From: Oceanimonas sp052119705
Lineage (GTDB): Bacteria; Pseudomonadota; Gammaproteobacteria; Enterobacterales; Aeromonadaceae
Direction: 5' to 3'
Assembly (NCBI RefSeq): GCF_052119705.1
Contig: NZ_JBGQOP010000003.1
Coordinates: 1-64,000, forward strand
Length of the DNA stretch: 64,000 nt
The notes under the pieces: generated by a model
Database searches by the model: none
What the model was told of the DNA's origin: nothing
What the model saw: only the letters and a program-made list of their open reading frames with translations
Part shown: positions 53,597-63,498 of the stretch, one piece after another
How positions within the stretch are numbered: position 1 is the first letter of the stretch
Layout: each line of letters begins with the position of its first letter
Position numbers and translations under genes: made by a program

Positions 53597-56500
53597 TTAA
53601 CCTTGATTCTCTAATTCTTTCTTTAAGAGTTGCTGTAAAACATCAATCCTCTCAAATTCGTTTAGCGTAGAAAGGTGCTCAGATAAAAAGTTTAGATTTT
53701 CATGTAATGAAGTATTATCACTTCGCCTAATCTCTTTCTTATAGTTAACAAGCTTGCCGTTATCATCTTCAAGCAATAACGATACTGTTTTCGTTTGAGT
53801 AGGTATGCCGATCTCATTTTCATTGTTATCAAAGTTAAACTTAACTAATGATAAAAATTCTTGTGCATATTCGCTTATTTTTTGTTTAGCTGTAAGAAGG
53901 TTCCCTTCGTTCCAGTTCTGTATACCTCTACCAATCACAATAGAAATTAGCGACTCTAGCCATTTAGTAGCTACAGAACCTGAAGCTTGGCTGCGGCCCA
54001 ATTCACGAGCAAAAGCTTTCAGGCGTAAGTCGCCTGATTTACCTTCAACTATCTGACACATGCTGATCAAGGACTCACCAGACTCAGGGAAGAAATATTT
54101 CACTCTATCATTTATAGAGCTCAACATTTTGTCATGCGCAGTTTTTAGTATGTTAATACACTCTTCTAACAAATCTATTTTTTCTTCGAATGTTTTCTTG
54201 TTTTCCGGATCTAAGGTGTTAGGTAATTTTTTTATCAGTAACTCATGAGGATCGTTGGCTTGTAACAGCATATCTCGGATAGATAAAGTTTGCTTGTTCA
54301 GGGCTTTATCTTCTGTAAGGTTATTCGTATTACGTACCCAGTTAGGTAAATTATACATGGTCGTTACTAAAGGGGTTGCTACCTCAAGTAAATTTGTATT
54401 TACAGGCTGCGTCGTTAAAGTAGCCACATATGAGGCTAAAGTTTGCACCCATTTCGTATCGTCTTTAGCTAGAATAATAAATTTAATTGCTAATGATTTA
54501 CTATTTCTTTGTAGCTTATGGATGTAGTCTGAATCTGGCTCGGCAATAAACGAAAAATCATTCGACAAGTCATTCTCGTAGTAAGCAATCTTTCCTTTAA
54601 GGCTTTTAAGGTAGGCAAATAAAATTATGGGAACAATGCCTTTAGTTAAACCGTAAGGAGCTGAAACCCAACGATCTTCTAAAGTCGATATGTTTATCAT
54701 TTCCCCTGAGTTGCTAGTCAAGTAGTCATGAGTTTCTAGGAAGAGGGCGCTTAGCCTACTATCTACATGAGCGGTAGAAAACTCCCAATATTTACCGTTA
54801 TAGTAATGAAGATTGGTATTTTTCAAACAACTAATATACATAGACATTTCAGGAGGGAATCCTGTGATGCCAAGACTATCTTCCTCTTCGCTATCAAGCA
54901 TCGCATCTAGAAGCTTTCTTCGAGCAGAAACTGCAGTCCCAGATAACTTATTTCTATTTACTAATTCGTTATGAATTTTAGGTGATCTAAAAAATATATC
55001 ATCAGCAAGGTCACTTGCCATAATACTGAGAGGGATTACATCTTTAATTTCACCACGAATTATCCAAGTTGAATTAATATAGGCCTCTTCAATAACACCA
55101 TTAAGTAGTCTTAAAGCATCCGATAGTCTATTGTCATATTCTCTTTTAGCGACTTTATCGTGCTGAAGCGCCGCACCTATCTCTTTGTCTGTTCTGAGTA
55201 GGTCAAGTGCATACACCTCTTTGGCATAAGAAATTACCTCGTTTGCGTTAAACGCGTTTGCTATAGCAATAGAAGGAAAATCTACAGTAATTTTTTTTAT
55301 TTCACTAATAGATTTCTGGTTTATTGTTAGAATAAAGTTACTAAACTCACCTTCTCGGCTCTCTATAATGTTTTTTGCTTCGGAGTGAGTAAAGTCGTTT
55401 CGTATTAATTTTCCAGCCCAGCGCAACACACCTGTAGTATGATAGTGACCCTTTGCTATTATTTGTTGAGAGTAGTCAATGTAGTCAATAACATTGCTTT
55501 CGTCATTGTCGGTTAGTTGACCAATCTTGTTGTTAAGCAAGGAAAGAACATCTAAATCACTACCCTCGAAAACAACCCATGCAGATTGGTGCTTACGGTA
55601 AATGATGGCTGAATTAGCTAACAATAAATCCAAGTGTGCATCTAATTCTTTTTTGTTCTCTGTGCCTAATATAGCCAGTAACATCTTATTCGTAGCATAC
55701 AAGTTTGCTTGTCTACCAAAAATATTAAGTAACGCGATACTTTTCAATATAATTAAAGTAGAGTTTTCAACATCAATACGACTTATAGTTTCAGAAGCTT
55801 CAGCCCAAGCGTGACCATCAGGGGAGCTCAGAATAGCGTGCTCTAGATTTGATTCAAGGTAGTCCCATAGGTTTGATAAAGAATATCGCTCGTTACTATT
55901 TGTAGTGGACTTTAAAAAAAGCTGGAAACTGTTTTTTTCGAATGAATTTAAAAATCCAAATGTGCTACGTTCATTTTGACTAAACCGACGTTTAGAAAGA
56001 GGCCCAAGTAATAATGAAGTAGCAGGGTGTAGAGGTGCGCATTGATACAACCTTGTTCGCAGGTTTTTTTTATAATCATCACTTTGATTATTTTCTGATA
56101 TAGCATCAAGCGTCATATCTACATATACAGTCTCATCTGCAATTTCTGATTGCTTTACTATTGATTGCGCAATTAATGACACTGTTTCATCGGTTGATAC
56201 ATTATATAAAATATCAGTATACCGGCCCTGAATTTTACCCCACTCTTCTTGTAGTTTAGTACCTCTTTCTTTTGCATACTCACTAAAGGATTGGTGCAGC
56301 AACCCCAGAAAAATAACTTCGGTATCAATGCGACCCAAAATTTCTGCTAAATCTTGAAAAAGATGTAGATCTCCTTTGTTTTTGTTGATGTAGTCTAGTG
56401 TTTTACCCATTTCATCAGAAATAAGTAATATACCATCAACAAAAGATTTAGACTCGCGAAATAAATTTTCCCAGTTGCTAATGAGTTCTGACTCGTTGCT

Positions 56501-56953
56501 AGGAGTTATACCCATATACTTTTTATGTAAAACTTTTGTAGCTGGATGCTCCTCAAGTGCTTTAACTGTAGCAGCCCAAAAAGTCTCAACAGGTGAGCGG
56601 ACTCCGCCAGTTGCTCTTATCTGTAACCAACCTGTTTTTATATCAATACTATCTGTTAATAATAGACGGCTTTCTTGATTGATAGAGTCTAATGCTGCGG
56701 ACCTAATACTTTCGTCGTGATGTAAAAGTCCAGTGATGAGCAGTGCTATCGTAGACTTTCCAGATCCGTAAGGACCAGTAAGAGTATAAGCTCTTTGTCC
56801 AGCTTGCGAATACTGACGAATAAGTGTCTCTAAGGCGGCTTGAGCTGTACCGTGATAAACTAGTCCCGGAAAAAAATCACTGCTCAAGTCACTATCAATT
56901 CGAGCCGATCTTTGGTGTCTAGTAGAAATAGAGTAGAGTTTGTCTAAAGTCAT
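53597..56953 (-). CDS. sspC: SspC-like large P-loop ATPase
   Basis: 1118 residues. Walker A GPYGSGKST (residues 60-68) and Walker B GILLISDE (174-181) sit in the N-terminal quarter; the rest is helical with no motif I can name. This matches the role of SspC, the ATPase acting with SspB and SspD in single-strand phosphorothioation. Low-GC codon use, unlike the housekeeping genes. It starts 2 bp after the sspB stop. Confidence 0.8.
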   Translation of the reverse strand: MTLDKLYSISTRHQRSARIDSDLSSDFFPGLVYHGTAQAALETLIRQYSQAGQRAYTLTGPYGSGKSTIALLITGLLHHDESIRSAALDSINQESRLLLTDSIDIKTGWLQIRATGGVRSPVETFWAATVKALEEHPATKVLHKKYMGITPSNESELISNWENLFRESKSFVDGILLISDEMGKTLDYINKNKGDLHLFQDLAEILGRIDTEVIFLGLLHQSFSEYAKERGTKLQEEWGKIQGRYTDILYNVSTDETVSLIAQSIVKQSEIADETVYVDMTLDAISENNQSDDYKKNLRTRLYQCAPLHPATSLLLGPLSKRRFSQNERSTFGFLNSFEKNSFQLFLKSTTNSNERYSLSNLWDYLESNLEHAILSSPDGHAWAEASETISRIDVENSTLIILKSIALLNIFGRQANLYATNKMLLAILGTENKKELDAHLDLLLANSAIIYRKHQSAWVVFEGSDLDVLSLLNNKIGQLTDNDESNVIDYIDYSQQIIAKGHYHTTGVLRWAGKLIRNDFTHSEAKNIIESREGEFSNFILTINQKSISEIKKITVDFPSIAIANAFNANEVISYAKEVYALDLLRTDKEIGAALQHDKVAKREYDNRLSDALRLLNGVIEEAYINSTWIIRGEIKDVIPLSIMASDLADDIFFRSPKIHNELVNRNKLSGTAVSARRKLLDAMLDSEEEDSLGITGFPPEMSMYISCLKNTNLHYYNGKYWEFSTAHVDSRLSALFLETHDYLTSNSGEMINISTLEDRWVSAPYGLTKGIVPIILFAYLKSLKGKIAYYENDLSNDFSFIAEPDSDYIHKLQRNSKSLAIKFIILAKDDTKWVQTLASYVATLTTQPVNTNLLEVATPLVTTMYNLPNWVRNTNNLTEDKALNKQTLSIRDMLLQANDPHELLIKKLPNTLDPENKKTFEEKIDLLEECINILKTAHDKMLSSINDRVKYFFPESGESLISMCQIVEGKSGDLRLKAFARELGRSQASGSVATKWLESLISIVIGRGIQNWNEGNLLTAKQKISEYAQEFLSLVKFNFDNNENEIGIPTQTKTVSLLLEDDNGKLVNYKKEIRRSDNTSLHENLNFLSEHLSTLNEFERIDVLQQLLKKELENQG

Positions 56954-56955
56954 TT

Positions 56956-57909
56956 TTATCTCTGATAATATTCTTTAAGGTAATCAATAGGCTCGATATT
57001 TTTAATGTCTTCAAAGTTATCCTGCAATTGACGCAACCCTTGAGTGTCAGTCCAAGCAAGCTTTCCTTCAGTAAACTCTTCAAGATCATCCAGTTTTTCG
57101 CTCAAACCGTTAGCGGAAAGCCTAAAAACCCTCCCTGGTGAGTTAGTGTCATTAAGTAAAGAGTTAAAAGAGAATGTCGTAATATCATTACTACTGCTTT
57201 CGTATTTTTTCTTAATAAAATCGATGACAGCGTAGGTAAAAATCTCAATAGGTAGCGACTTGCGCGTCGCTAACTCTGATAAATATTGCTTTGAATCAAT
57301 CTGAGTAATAAGCCCTAATTCAGTAAAGGGGGAGGCGAAGCTATCTTCATTTATCTTTTTCTGACTGGTGATTTTTGACGAGTAAGATTGTAAGAAACAA
57401 TCTATATCTTTATTTAATGTGCTATCAGTCAAGGATTTATCATGATGCACCAAGGAAAGCTTTATATCTTTAGCGAGTTGTGTTTTACTGCAACGAATAC
57501 TATTAAAAAAATTAAAAAACCAGCAGCCGGTAGTTAACTCGCTGGTATTTGACTGTAAAATCCAATGGAGTAACCAAACTGTTCCAATTTTGTCAAGATA
57601 TTCGTCGTAAGGTTCCTCAGTGCGGTCACCGATGAATAGCTTTACTGCCAAAGTTGTCAGTGCATAAGATTGTTCTTTTTTATCAGTGCAAGTAACTAGC
57701 CCAAGCATTCGAACCCAGTGTCGGACAGAGAGGACCATATTCTTACCCATACCCATTGAGATCATTTGTTGCTCAATGTTGTCTTTACTTGATATGGAGC
57801 GACATTCTCTAACCTCTTGAATTATCTTATTAATCCACCCATAACGAACAGGGAAGGTCTGATGTCCGGAAAATTTTAAGTTACTCGATTCGATAGTCAC
57901 TGTCTGCAC
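56956..57909 (-). CDS. sspB: SspB-like DUF4007 protein
   Basis: 317 residues. DUF4007 signature at the N-terminus: LKFSGHQTFPVRYGWINKII (about residues 11-30) and GMGKNMVLSVRHWVRMLGL. SspB of this family nicks DNA at the modification site so that SspC/SspD can act. GTG start behind AGG. First gene of the sspBCD operon, divergent from the helicase operon. Confidence 0.85.
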   Translation of the reverse strand: MQTVTIESSNLKFSGHQTFPVRYGWINKIIQEVRECRSISSKDNIEQQMISMGMGKNMVLSVRHWVRMLGLVTCTDKKEQSYALTTLAVKLFIGDRTEEPYDEYLDKIGTVWLLHWILQSNTSELTTGCWFFNFFNSIRCSKTQLAKDIKLSLVHHDKSLTDSTLNKDIDCFLQSYSSKITSQKKINEDSFASPFTELGLITQIDSKQYLSELATRKSLPIEIFTYAVIDFIKKKYESSSNDITTFSFNSLLNDTNSPGRVFRLSANGLSEKLDDLEEFTEGKLAWTDTQGLRQLQDNFEDIKNIEPIDYLKEYYQR

Positions 57910-57946
57910 TTACCTGTGTGAGATTGGAGATTTTATCCAAATAGCT

Positions 57947-57974
57947 ATTTTACGTATATTGTGAGTACTATCAA
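57947..57974 (-). promoter_or_regulatory. Candidate sspB promoter
   Basis: On the minus strand: -35 TTGATA (57969-57974), 16-bp spacer, -10 TAAAAT (57947-57952), 38 bp before the GTG. The divergent 165-bp region probably serves both arms; no clear plus-strand promoter could be fixed. Confidence 0.55.
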
Positions 57975-58074
57975 TAGCAAAGCATTATTAATAATCTTGA
58001 TTTCAGTTGACTTTTAGTTAGAGTTGCTTTTTGAGCTTGATTGTGTGAAAAAATAACAGTTATGAGGGTTTTCT

Positions 58075-59691
58075 ATGCTAGTTGAGTGCTTGAAAGAGCT
58101 ATCAGAAGAGCAGCTGCTAGGTATGTTACCAAATGGTGTAGCTAGTTTTATTAGCTCTGTTACTGAAAATGAGGGTTTTCAAAGGGATAAAATAGCTCAA
58201 TCTATCGCTATTAATGAATCTTGTAACTTTGTTTTTGATGATAAAAAAAGAAATATTTTAATAAGATCAATCTCACCCTTGATGTTGCTTAATATATTTC
58301 CGGAGTTGGCGGATTCAGTGTCTGAAATAACAACTTCACATTATGATTATATAGTTAAATGGTCTTTTAATGTAGATAATAATAATGAGTTAGCAAAGCG
58401 ATTAGGTGTTTTAGATGAGGTTGTATCTGTAAGAAAAGTTAATGAATCTCCAAAGAGGATATCATTAGTTGTACCTAGTTATGGTCTATATCCTTATCAA
58501 AAAGATATCTCTGATAAAGTGTTGTCTCACTTTAAAAAAAATCAACGAATTCTTGTTCATTTGCCTACAGGCTCAGGGAAAACTAGAACAGCAATGAATA
58601 TTGTTGTTGAGCATTTAAGAGAGTCACAACATAATCTGGTGCTATGGCTGGCTGATAGAGAAGAATTATGTCAACAAGCATTTGACGAGTTTGAAAAAGC
58701 TTGGTCATCATGCGGAGATAAAGAAAGTAAGGTATACGGTTTCTATTCTTCTAGTAACGAAAGTCTGAGTGGTATTGATAGTGGGTTTATTGTGGCAGGG
58801 TTACATACTCTTAATTCTATTAGAAAGCAGGATGCTGGAAAAGTAAGCTTACTTTATAATAAATTAAAAGATAAAGTTACTCTCGTTATATTTGATGAGG
58901 CTCATAAAGCTATTGCGGAGACTTATCAAAAAATTACAGAAGATTTCATAAATGCGCCAGGTTTCAGTGCCAAATTAATAGGCTTAACAGCTACGCCTGG
59001 TCGTGCTTTCGGTAATGATGCCTTAGAGGAAGAAAACGCAAGGTTAGCTAAATTCTTTGATAATAGCAAAGTGACAATGGATGTTTCAGGTTATATTTCA
59101 CCTATAGATTACTTGGTTTCTAATAAGTACTTAGCTAAAGTTAACTTTGAGTCATTGACTTATAAAAACTCAAAAATATCTAGTTTTGCATTAGTTGGTA
59201 ATAGTAGTCATGAAACTCTTAAAGCTTTAAGTTTAAATGAAGATCGTAATAAATTAATTCTCGATGTTATAAAAACTGAAGCAAGCAAGGGAAGGCAGAT
59301 AATATTGTTTGCGTGTTCTGTTTCTCATGCTCAATATATAGCTGTAGCATTAAATTGCTTAGGAATAAAGTCTGCTTCTATTGATAGTAAACACGACACT
59401 GCAATAAGTCGCAGATTCAAAATAAAACAATATAAAGAAAATAAAATACAAGTTTTAACTAATTTTAACGTTCTTACTGCAGGTTTCGATGCTCCTAATA
59501 CCAGTGTTTCAATAATAGCTAAACCTACTAATTCTTTAGTTGAGTACCTACAAATGGCAGGGCGAGCTATGAGAGGACAGAAAAGCAATGGTAATTTAGA
59601 ATGTTGGGTTTATAATGTCAATGACGATATTCCAGAGTTTAATAGTATAAGTACGGCCTTTAAATACTGGGACCAATCTTGGGTAGTTTAA
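58075..59691 (+). CDS. DEAH-box helicase, SspF-like
   Basis: 538 residues, superfamily 2. An N-terminal region of about 130 residues has no recognised fold. Then the Q-like YPYQKD, Walker A LPTGSGKT (about 163-170), DEAH (274-277), motif III LTATPGR and motif VI QMAGRAMRG (about residue 505). It resembles type I/III restriction translocases without a nuclease domain. First gene of the effector operon. Assignment to SspF rests on context and order. Confidence 0.72.
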   Translation: MLVECLKELSEEQLLGMLPNGVASFISSVTENEGFQRDKIAQSIAINESCNFVFDDKKRNILIRSISPLMLLNIFPELADSVSEITTSHYDYIVKWSFNVDNNNELAKRLGVLDEVVSVRKVNESPKRISLVVPSYGLYPYQKDISDKVLSHFKKNQRILVHLPTGSGKTRTAMNIVVEHLRESQHNLVLWLADREELCQQAFDEFEKAWSSCGDKESKVYGFYSSSNESLSGIDSGFIVAGLHTLNSIRKQDAGKVSLLYNKLKDKVTLVIFDEAHKAIAETYQKITEDFINAPGFSAKLIGLTATPGRAFGNDALEEENARLAKFFDNSKVTMDVSGYISPIDYLVSNKYLAKVNFESLTYKNSKISSFALVGNSSHETLKALSLNEDRNKLILDVIKTEASKGRQIILFACSVSHAQYIAVALNCLGIKSASIDSKHDTAISRRFKIKQYKENKIQVLTNFNVLTAGFDAPNTSVSIIAKPTNSLVEYLQMAGRAMRGQKSNGNLECWVYNVNDDIPEFNSISTAFKYWDQSWVV

Positions 59692-59712
59692 TTAAATTTT
59701 AAGGTTTTTTAA

Positions 59713-61527
59713 ATGTCTAACAGATTTTTGCATGCTCAGACCGTAATTGAAGCGTTACGTGACAATGGATATAATAATACAGCTTATGCACTGGGCGAGC
59801 TGATTGATAATAGTTTACAGGCGGGTGCGACTAGGGTTGAGTTAGGCTTTATTGAAGAACAATCAACTACTGCAAAAAGAAAGAATTTTAATGTAACAGG
59901 AATCTCTGTTTGGGACAATGGTAAAGGAATGTCACCAGAAACATTACGAACTGCTATGCAATTCGGTGGTGGTGAGCATAGAAACGATCCTGATGGAATG
60001 GGACGTTTCGGAATGGGATTACCGAATAGTTCTATTTCTCAATGCCGTAGAGTCGATGTATGGTCATGGCAAAATGGCGCTTCTCCCTACTTTACTTTTC
60101 TCGATGTTAATATGATGGCAGACGGTCAGCTAGAGGAGGTACCTGAGCCTGTACAAAAAGATATACCTGAGAAATATAAAAAAGCCTTTTTCCCTACATT
60201 TCCAGATTCAGGTACATTAGTAATATGGACTCAATTAGATAGACTTAATTGGAAGACCGGAAAATCTATATTTACTCACTGTGAAAATTTAGTAGGCAGA
60301 ATGTATCGAAACTTTATTCATGATGGAAAAATTAAGATTGAGGGGCTGACATATAGACTTTCATCACCCGATTTTTTTAATGTTTATGACAGAGCTGAAT
60401 TTAAAGCTAATGACCCTATGTATTTGTTAAAAAACACTTCACTGCCTACTCTGCCAGGGAATTATGCAGGCGAATCTTTTTTTGAGTTTCTTAATGAGCA
60501 AGTAATAGAAATTGATTATGTAAATGATTTAAATGTTAAGGTTAAAGGTAATGTTGTAATTGTAACTTCAGTTGTAAAGCAAGCAATATCTAATGAAATT
60601 CTAAAAAATCAGAACCAATCATTGGGACATACAATTTGGGGAAAGCACTGTGCAAAAAACACCGGTGTTTCAATTGTGAGAGCGGGTCGAGAGTTGGTTC
60701 TCAGAGACAGCTTTTTGACTTCAGCATTAAGAGAGTCTAAAGGAAGATTTATTGGTATCGAGGTATCTTTTCCCCCTAGTCTAGATTCATTGTTTGGTGT
60801 ATTAAATAATAAACAAGATGCGATAAACTTAGTTCCGCATGACAAAGCAAGAATAGCGGAGGACTTAGGTTTTGAGCTTTTAGCTGATTATGATGAAGAG
60901 CTTTTAAATAATGAAGATAATTTTATTCATGTTTTAAAAGTAACTGATGCTATTTTGGAAAACGTTAAAATAGCTGAAAAAGCAGTCGGGAATGTGAATG
61001 TTAAAGCAAAACCCAATGTTTCAACAACAAGTATTGACGTAGATTCACCTGCCGGTAAAGCGACATTGGGCTCAGGGTATAGAGAAGATCACGGAAATAA
61101 AACTGCTGATTTTGATAAGCCTTTAGATATTAACTCGGTTAAAGAGACTTTAAAAAAAGGTTTAGGTTTTGGTGAACAAGAAGCACAAGAAAAAGCAGAA
61201 AATATAGTATTAAAAGGCTATAGATATCATATAGATTATATTGCTATGGATTCAGATGCCTTCTTTGATGTTTCAAGTAAAAATGGATTAACTTTAGTTC
61301 TTTTTAACACTGAGCATGCTTTTTATAGTGATGTAATGGAACGTTTAAAAGAAAGTGAACGTATGGTTATGGAAACAGTTATGGCAGGTTTCGCTAGAGT
61401 AATGAATGAAGAAAGTCAGCGTGAGAAACACTTTAATTACCTTAATTTAGTTAGACGTTCTTGGGGGAAAGTTGTTAGTGAGTTCCTAGAAGGGCCTTCG
61501 CTCGAAGATGATGTAGAATTATTTTAA
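59713..61527 (+). CDS. GHKL (HSP90/MORC-type) ATPase, SspG-like
   Basis: 604 residues. N-box ALGELIDNSLQAGA (residues about 26-39, catalytic Glu29 and Asn33), G1 VWDNGKGMS (67-74) and G2 GRFGMGLPNSS (98-108) define the Bergerat ATP fold; the C-terminal half is of unknown fold. Such ATPases clamp or remodel DNA (MORC, MutL, GyrB relatives). 21 bp after the helicase and 1 bp before the next gene. Confidence 0.72.
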   Translation: MSNRFLHAQTVIEALRDNGYNNTAYALGELIDNSLQAGATRVELGFIEEQSTTAKRKNFNVTGISVWDNGKGMSPETLRTAMQFGGGEHRNDPDGMGRFGMGLPNSSISQCRRVDVWSWQNGASPYFTFLDVNMMADGQLEEVPEPVQKDIPEKYKKAFFPTFPDSGTLVIWTQLDRLNWKTGKSIFTHCENLVGRMYRNFIHDGKIKIEGLTYRLSSPDFFNVYDRAEFKANDPMYLLKNTSLPTLPGNYAGESFFEFLNEQVIEIDYVNDLNVKVKGNVVIVTSVVKQAISNEILKNQNQSLGHTIWGKHCAKNTGVSIVRAGRELVLRDSFLTSALRESKGRFIGIEVSFPPSLDSLFGVLNNKQDAINLVPHDKARIAEDLGFELLADYDEELLNNEDNFIHVLKVTDAILENVKIAEKAVGNVNVKAKPNVSTTSIDVDSPAGKATLGSGYREDHGNKTADFDKPLDINSVKETLKKGLGFGEQEAQEKAENIVLKGYRYHIDYIAMDSDAFFDVSSKNGLTLVLFNTEHAFYSDVMERLKESERMVMETVMAGFARVMNEESQREKHFNYLNLVRRSWGKVVSEFLEGPSLEDDVELF

Positions 61528-61528
61528 T

Positions 61529-62455
61529 ATGAATAATAGTAAATCGATATTGATTTCTAATGATGAGCTTAAGGATAGGCTATTTAAGCTCATCAAAGAA
61601 TCGCATGCAGTAAGAATTGTTTCTGCATTTATAAGCTTTAAAGCTGTAATCTGGTTTGAAAATTCTATTTCTCATAGAAACGTTGTTTTTGTTGGACGTT
61701 TTACTCCTGCTGATTTTGTGGTTGGAGCCAGTGATATTAAAGCATTACAAAAGTTAGTTGAGCTTGGTTACATGGTTTATATGAATGCAAGTTTACATGC
61801 GAAAATATATGATATCGACGAAAGTTACCTTTTCACAGGTAGCGCTAATTTCACGAGTCGTGGCTTATCGCTTGGGTCAACTTCTAATATAGAAGCCGCA
61901 GTTGAATTACCCTACACTCTAGAGTCTTCGCGGTTTGTCGATAAGGTTGTTAATTCTTCGATATTAATTGATAGTGAAAAGCTAAGGGAAATGATTTTAT
62001 TTCTTGATAGCATTTATGGTGCATCTAACGAAAATATTAATGATCAGGATTGGCCCTTTACTTCAGTTAATATAGATGAGTTATTTGTTTCTGATCTTCC
62101 GTTAACAGAGCCTCTTTCGATGGATGATAATGACGAAATTAAAGATTGTGTTTTCAGAAGAATTGACAATCATTTGAAAAATGATTGTCAAATTCAAGCT
62201 AAATCTCTGTTTTTACAGTCTAAAGCTTATCGGTGGCTGATGTCTCATGTTGAATTAGATAATGTTTTAGGAGTGAGGTTTGGTGAAATAAGCGCTAAAC
62301 TCCATACTGCTCTTAAGGATGATCCTTCACCTTATCGAAAAGATGTGAAGCTCCTACAAGGTAATCTTTATAGATATATTCAGCTTTTATGTAATGATGA
62401 GCTGGAAATATATATACCTGGCGAAAGGTCAGTATTTATCAGGGTTCGAACATAA
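61529..62455 (+). CDS. Phospholipase D-like nuclease, SspH-like
   Basis: 308 residues. A single HKD motif: H90-x-K92 in SLHAKIYDIDE followed by GSANFTSRGL (104 onward), as in PLD-type nucleases that act as dimers. The C-terminal half is unrelated to known nucleases by eye. Presumed DNA-cutting member of the helicase/GHKL/PLD set. Its stop overlaps the next start by one base (TAATG). Confidence 0.72.
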   Translation: MNNSKSILISNDELKDRLFKLIKESHAVRIVSAFISFKAVIWFENSISHRNVVFVGRFTPADFVVGASDIKALQKLVELGYMVYMNASLHAKIYDIDESYLFTGSANFTSRGLSLGSTSNIEAAVELPYTLESSRFVDKVVNSSILIDSEKLREMILFLDSIYGASNENINDQDWPFTSVNIDELFVSDLPLTEPLSMDDNDEIKDCVFRRIDNHLKNDCQIQAKSLFLQSKAYRWLMSHVELDNVLGVRFGEISAKLHTALKDDPSPYRKDVKLLQGNLYRYIQLLCNDELEIYIPGERSVFIRVRT

Positions 62456-63498
62456 TGAGTTATTTTGACTATGCGGCATCCACTCCTGTTTCATCTAAAG
62501 TATTAGATGACATGGGCTCTTGGCAAAATAAAAATTTTTCTAATGCATCAGCTGCTCATGCTGAAGGGCTGAAAGCTTCTAAAGCTATCCAATTAGCAAG
62601 AGAAGTCATCGCTGATAAAATAGGTGCTATGCCTAGTGAAATAGTCTTTACCAGCGGTGCCAGTGAAGCTAATAACCTTGCCATAAAGGGTGTTGCGTTC
62701 GGGCACCTAGAGCATAAAGGTCATATAATTACTTCGAGCATAGAGCATAAGTGCATTATTAATACTTGTCTATTTCTTGAAAAAATAGGCTTTGATGTTA
62801 CTTATTTAAAGCCTAACGAATTTGGGGTGATATCCAGTGAACAGGTTGCCTCATCAATAAAACCAAATACCTTATTAATATCAATTCATCATGTTAATAA
62901 TGAATTAGGTGTAGTTCAGCCGATCGCTGATTTCGGGCGGTTAGCATTTGAGCATAATATTCCTTTCCATACTGATGCAGCGCAATCTTTTTGTAAGCTT
63001 AGATTAGACGTAGATGACATGGATATAGATATGCTTTCTTTGTCTGGGCACAAGGTATACGGCCCTAAAGGCATCGGTGCTTTATATGTTAGAAATATTA
63101 ATGATAGTGGATTAGTGCCACAAATACATGGCGGTGGGCAGGAAGGCGGCTTAAGAGGAGGTACTTCTCCTACATCACTTATTGTAGGTTTAGCCTCAGC
63201 AGTAAAGAACTTCCCTAATACATATAGTTTTTCATCTGTTGACTTAGAAAAAATATTGTCTAATTATAAATATGTGCGTAATGGGAAGAACCCAATTGAT
63301 ACAATTTTTAATATTACGTTCAAAGACGATGATGAAGTAAAGCGTTTTCATCATGATAACCATTGGTTGGTGTCTCAAGGTTCCGCTTGTAATGCTATGT
63401 CGAATGTTGCTTCTCATGTGTTAACTGAGATAGGGCTATCTGATGAAGAGGCAAGACGGACATACAGAATTAGCTTGCCACCATATCAGCTTTATTGA
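62455..63498 (+). CDS. sspA: Cysteine desulfurase, SspA-like
   Basis: 347 residues, PLP-dependent aminotransferase class V. PLP Lys200 in SLSGHKVYGPKGIG, HTDAAQS (172-178) and catalytic Cys312 in SQGSACNAM. It is about 55 residues shorter than E. coli IscS, mainly between 250 and 280 and at the C-terminus, so the IscU-docking tail is missing. It should charge SspD with persulfide sulfur. It is co-transcribed with the effector genes and not with sspBCD. Confidence 0.82.
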   Translation: MSYFDYAASTPVSSKVLDDMGSWQNKNFSNASAAHAEGLKASKAIQLAREVIADKIGAMPSEIVFTSGASEANNLAIKGVAFGHLEHKGHIITSSIEHKCIINTCLFLEKIGFDVTYLKPNEFGVISSEQVASSIKPNTLLISIHHVNNELGVVQPIADFGRLAFEHNIPFHTDAAQSFCKLRLDVDDMDIDMLSLSGHKVYGPKGIGALYVRNINDSGLVPQIHGGGQEGGLRGGTSPTSLIVGLASAVKNFPNTYSFSSVDLEKILSNYKYVRNGKNPIDTIFNITFKDDDEVKRFHHDNHWLVSQGSACNAMSNVASHVLTEIGLSDEEARRTYRISLPPYQLY

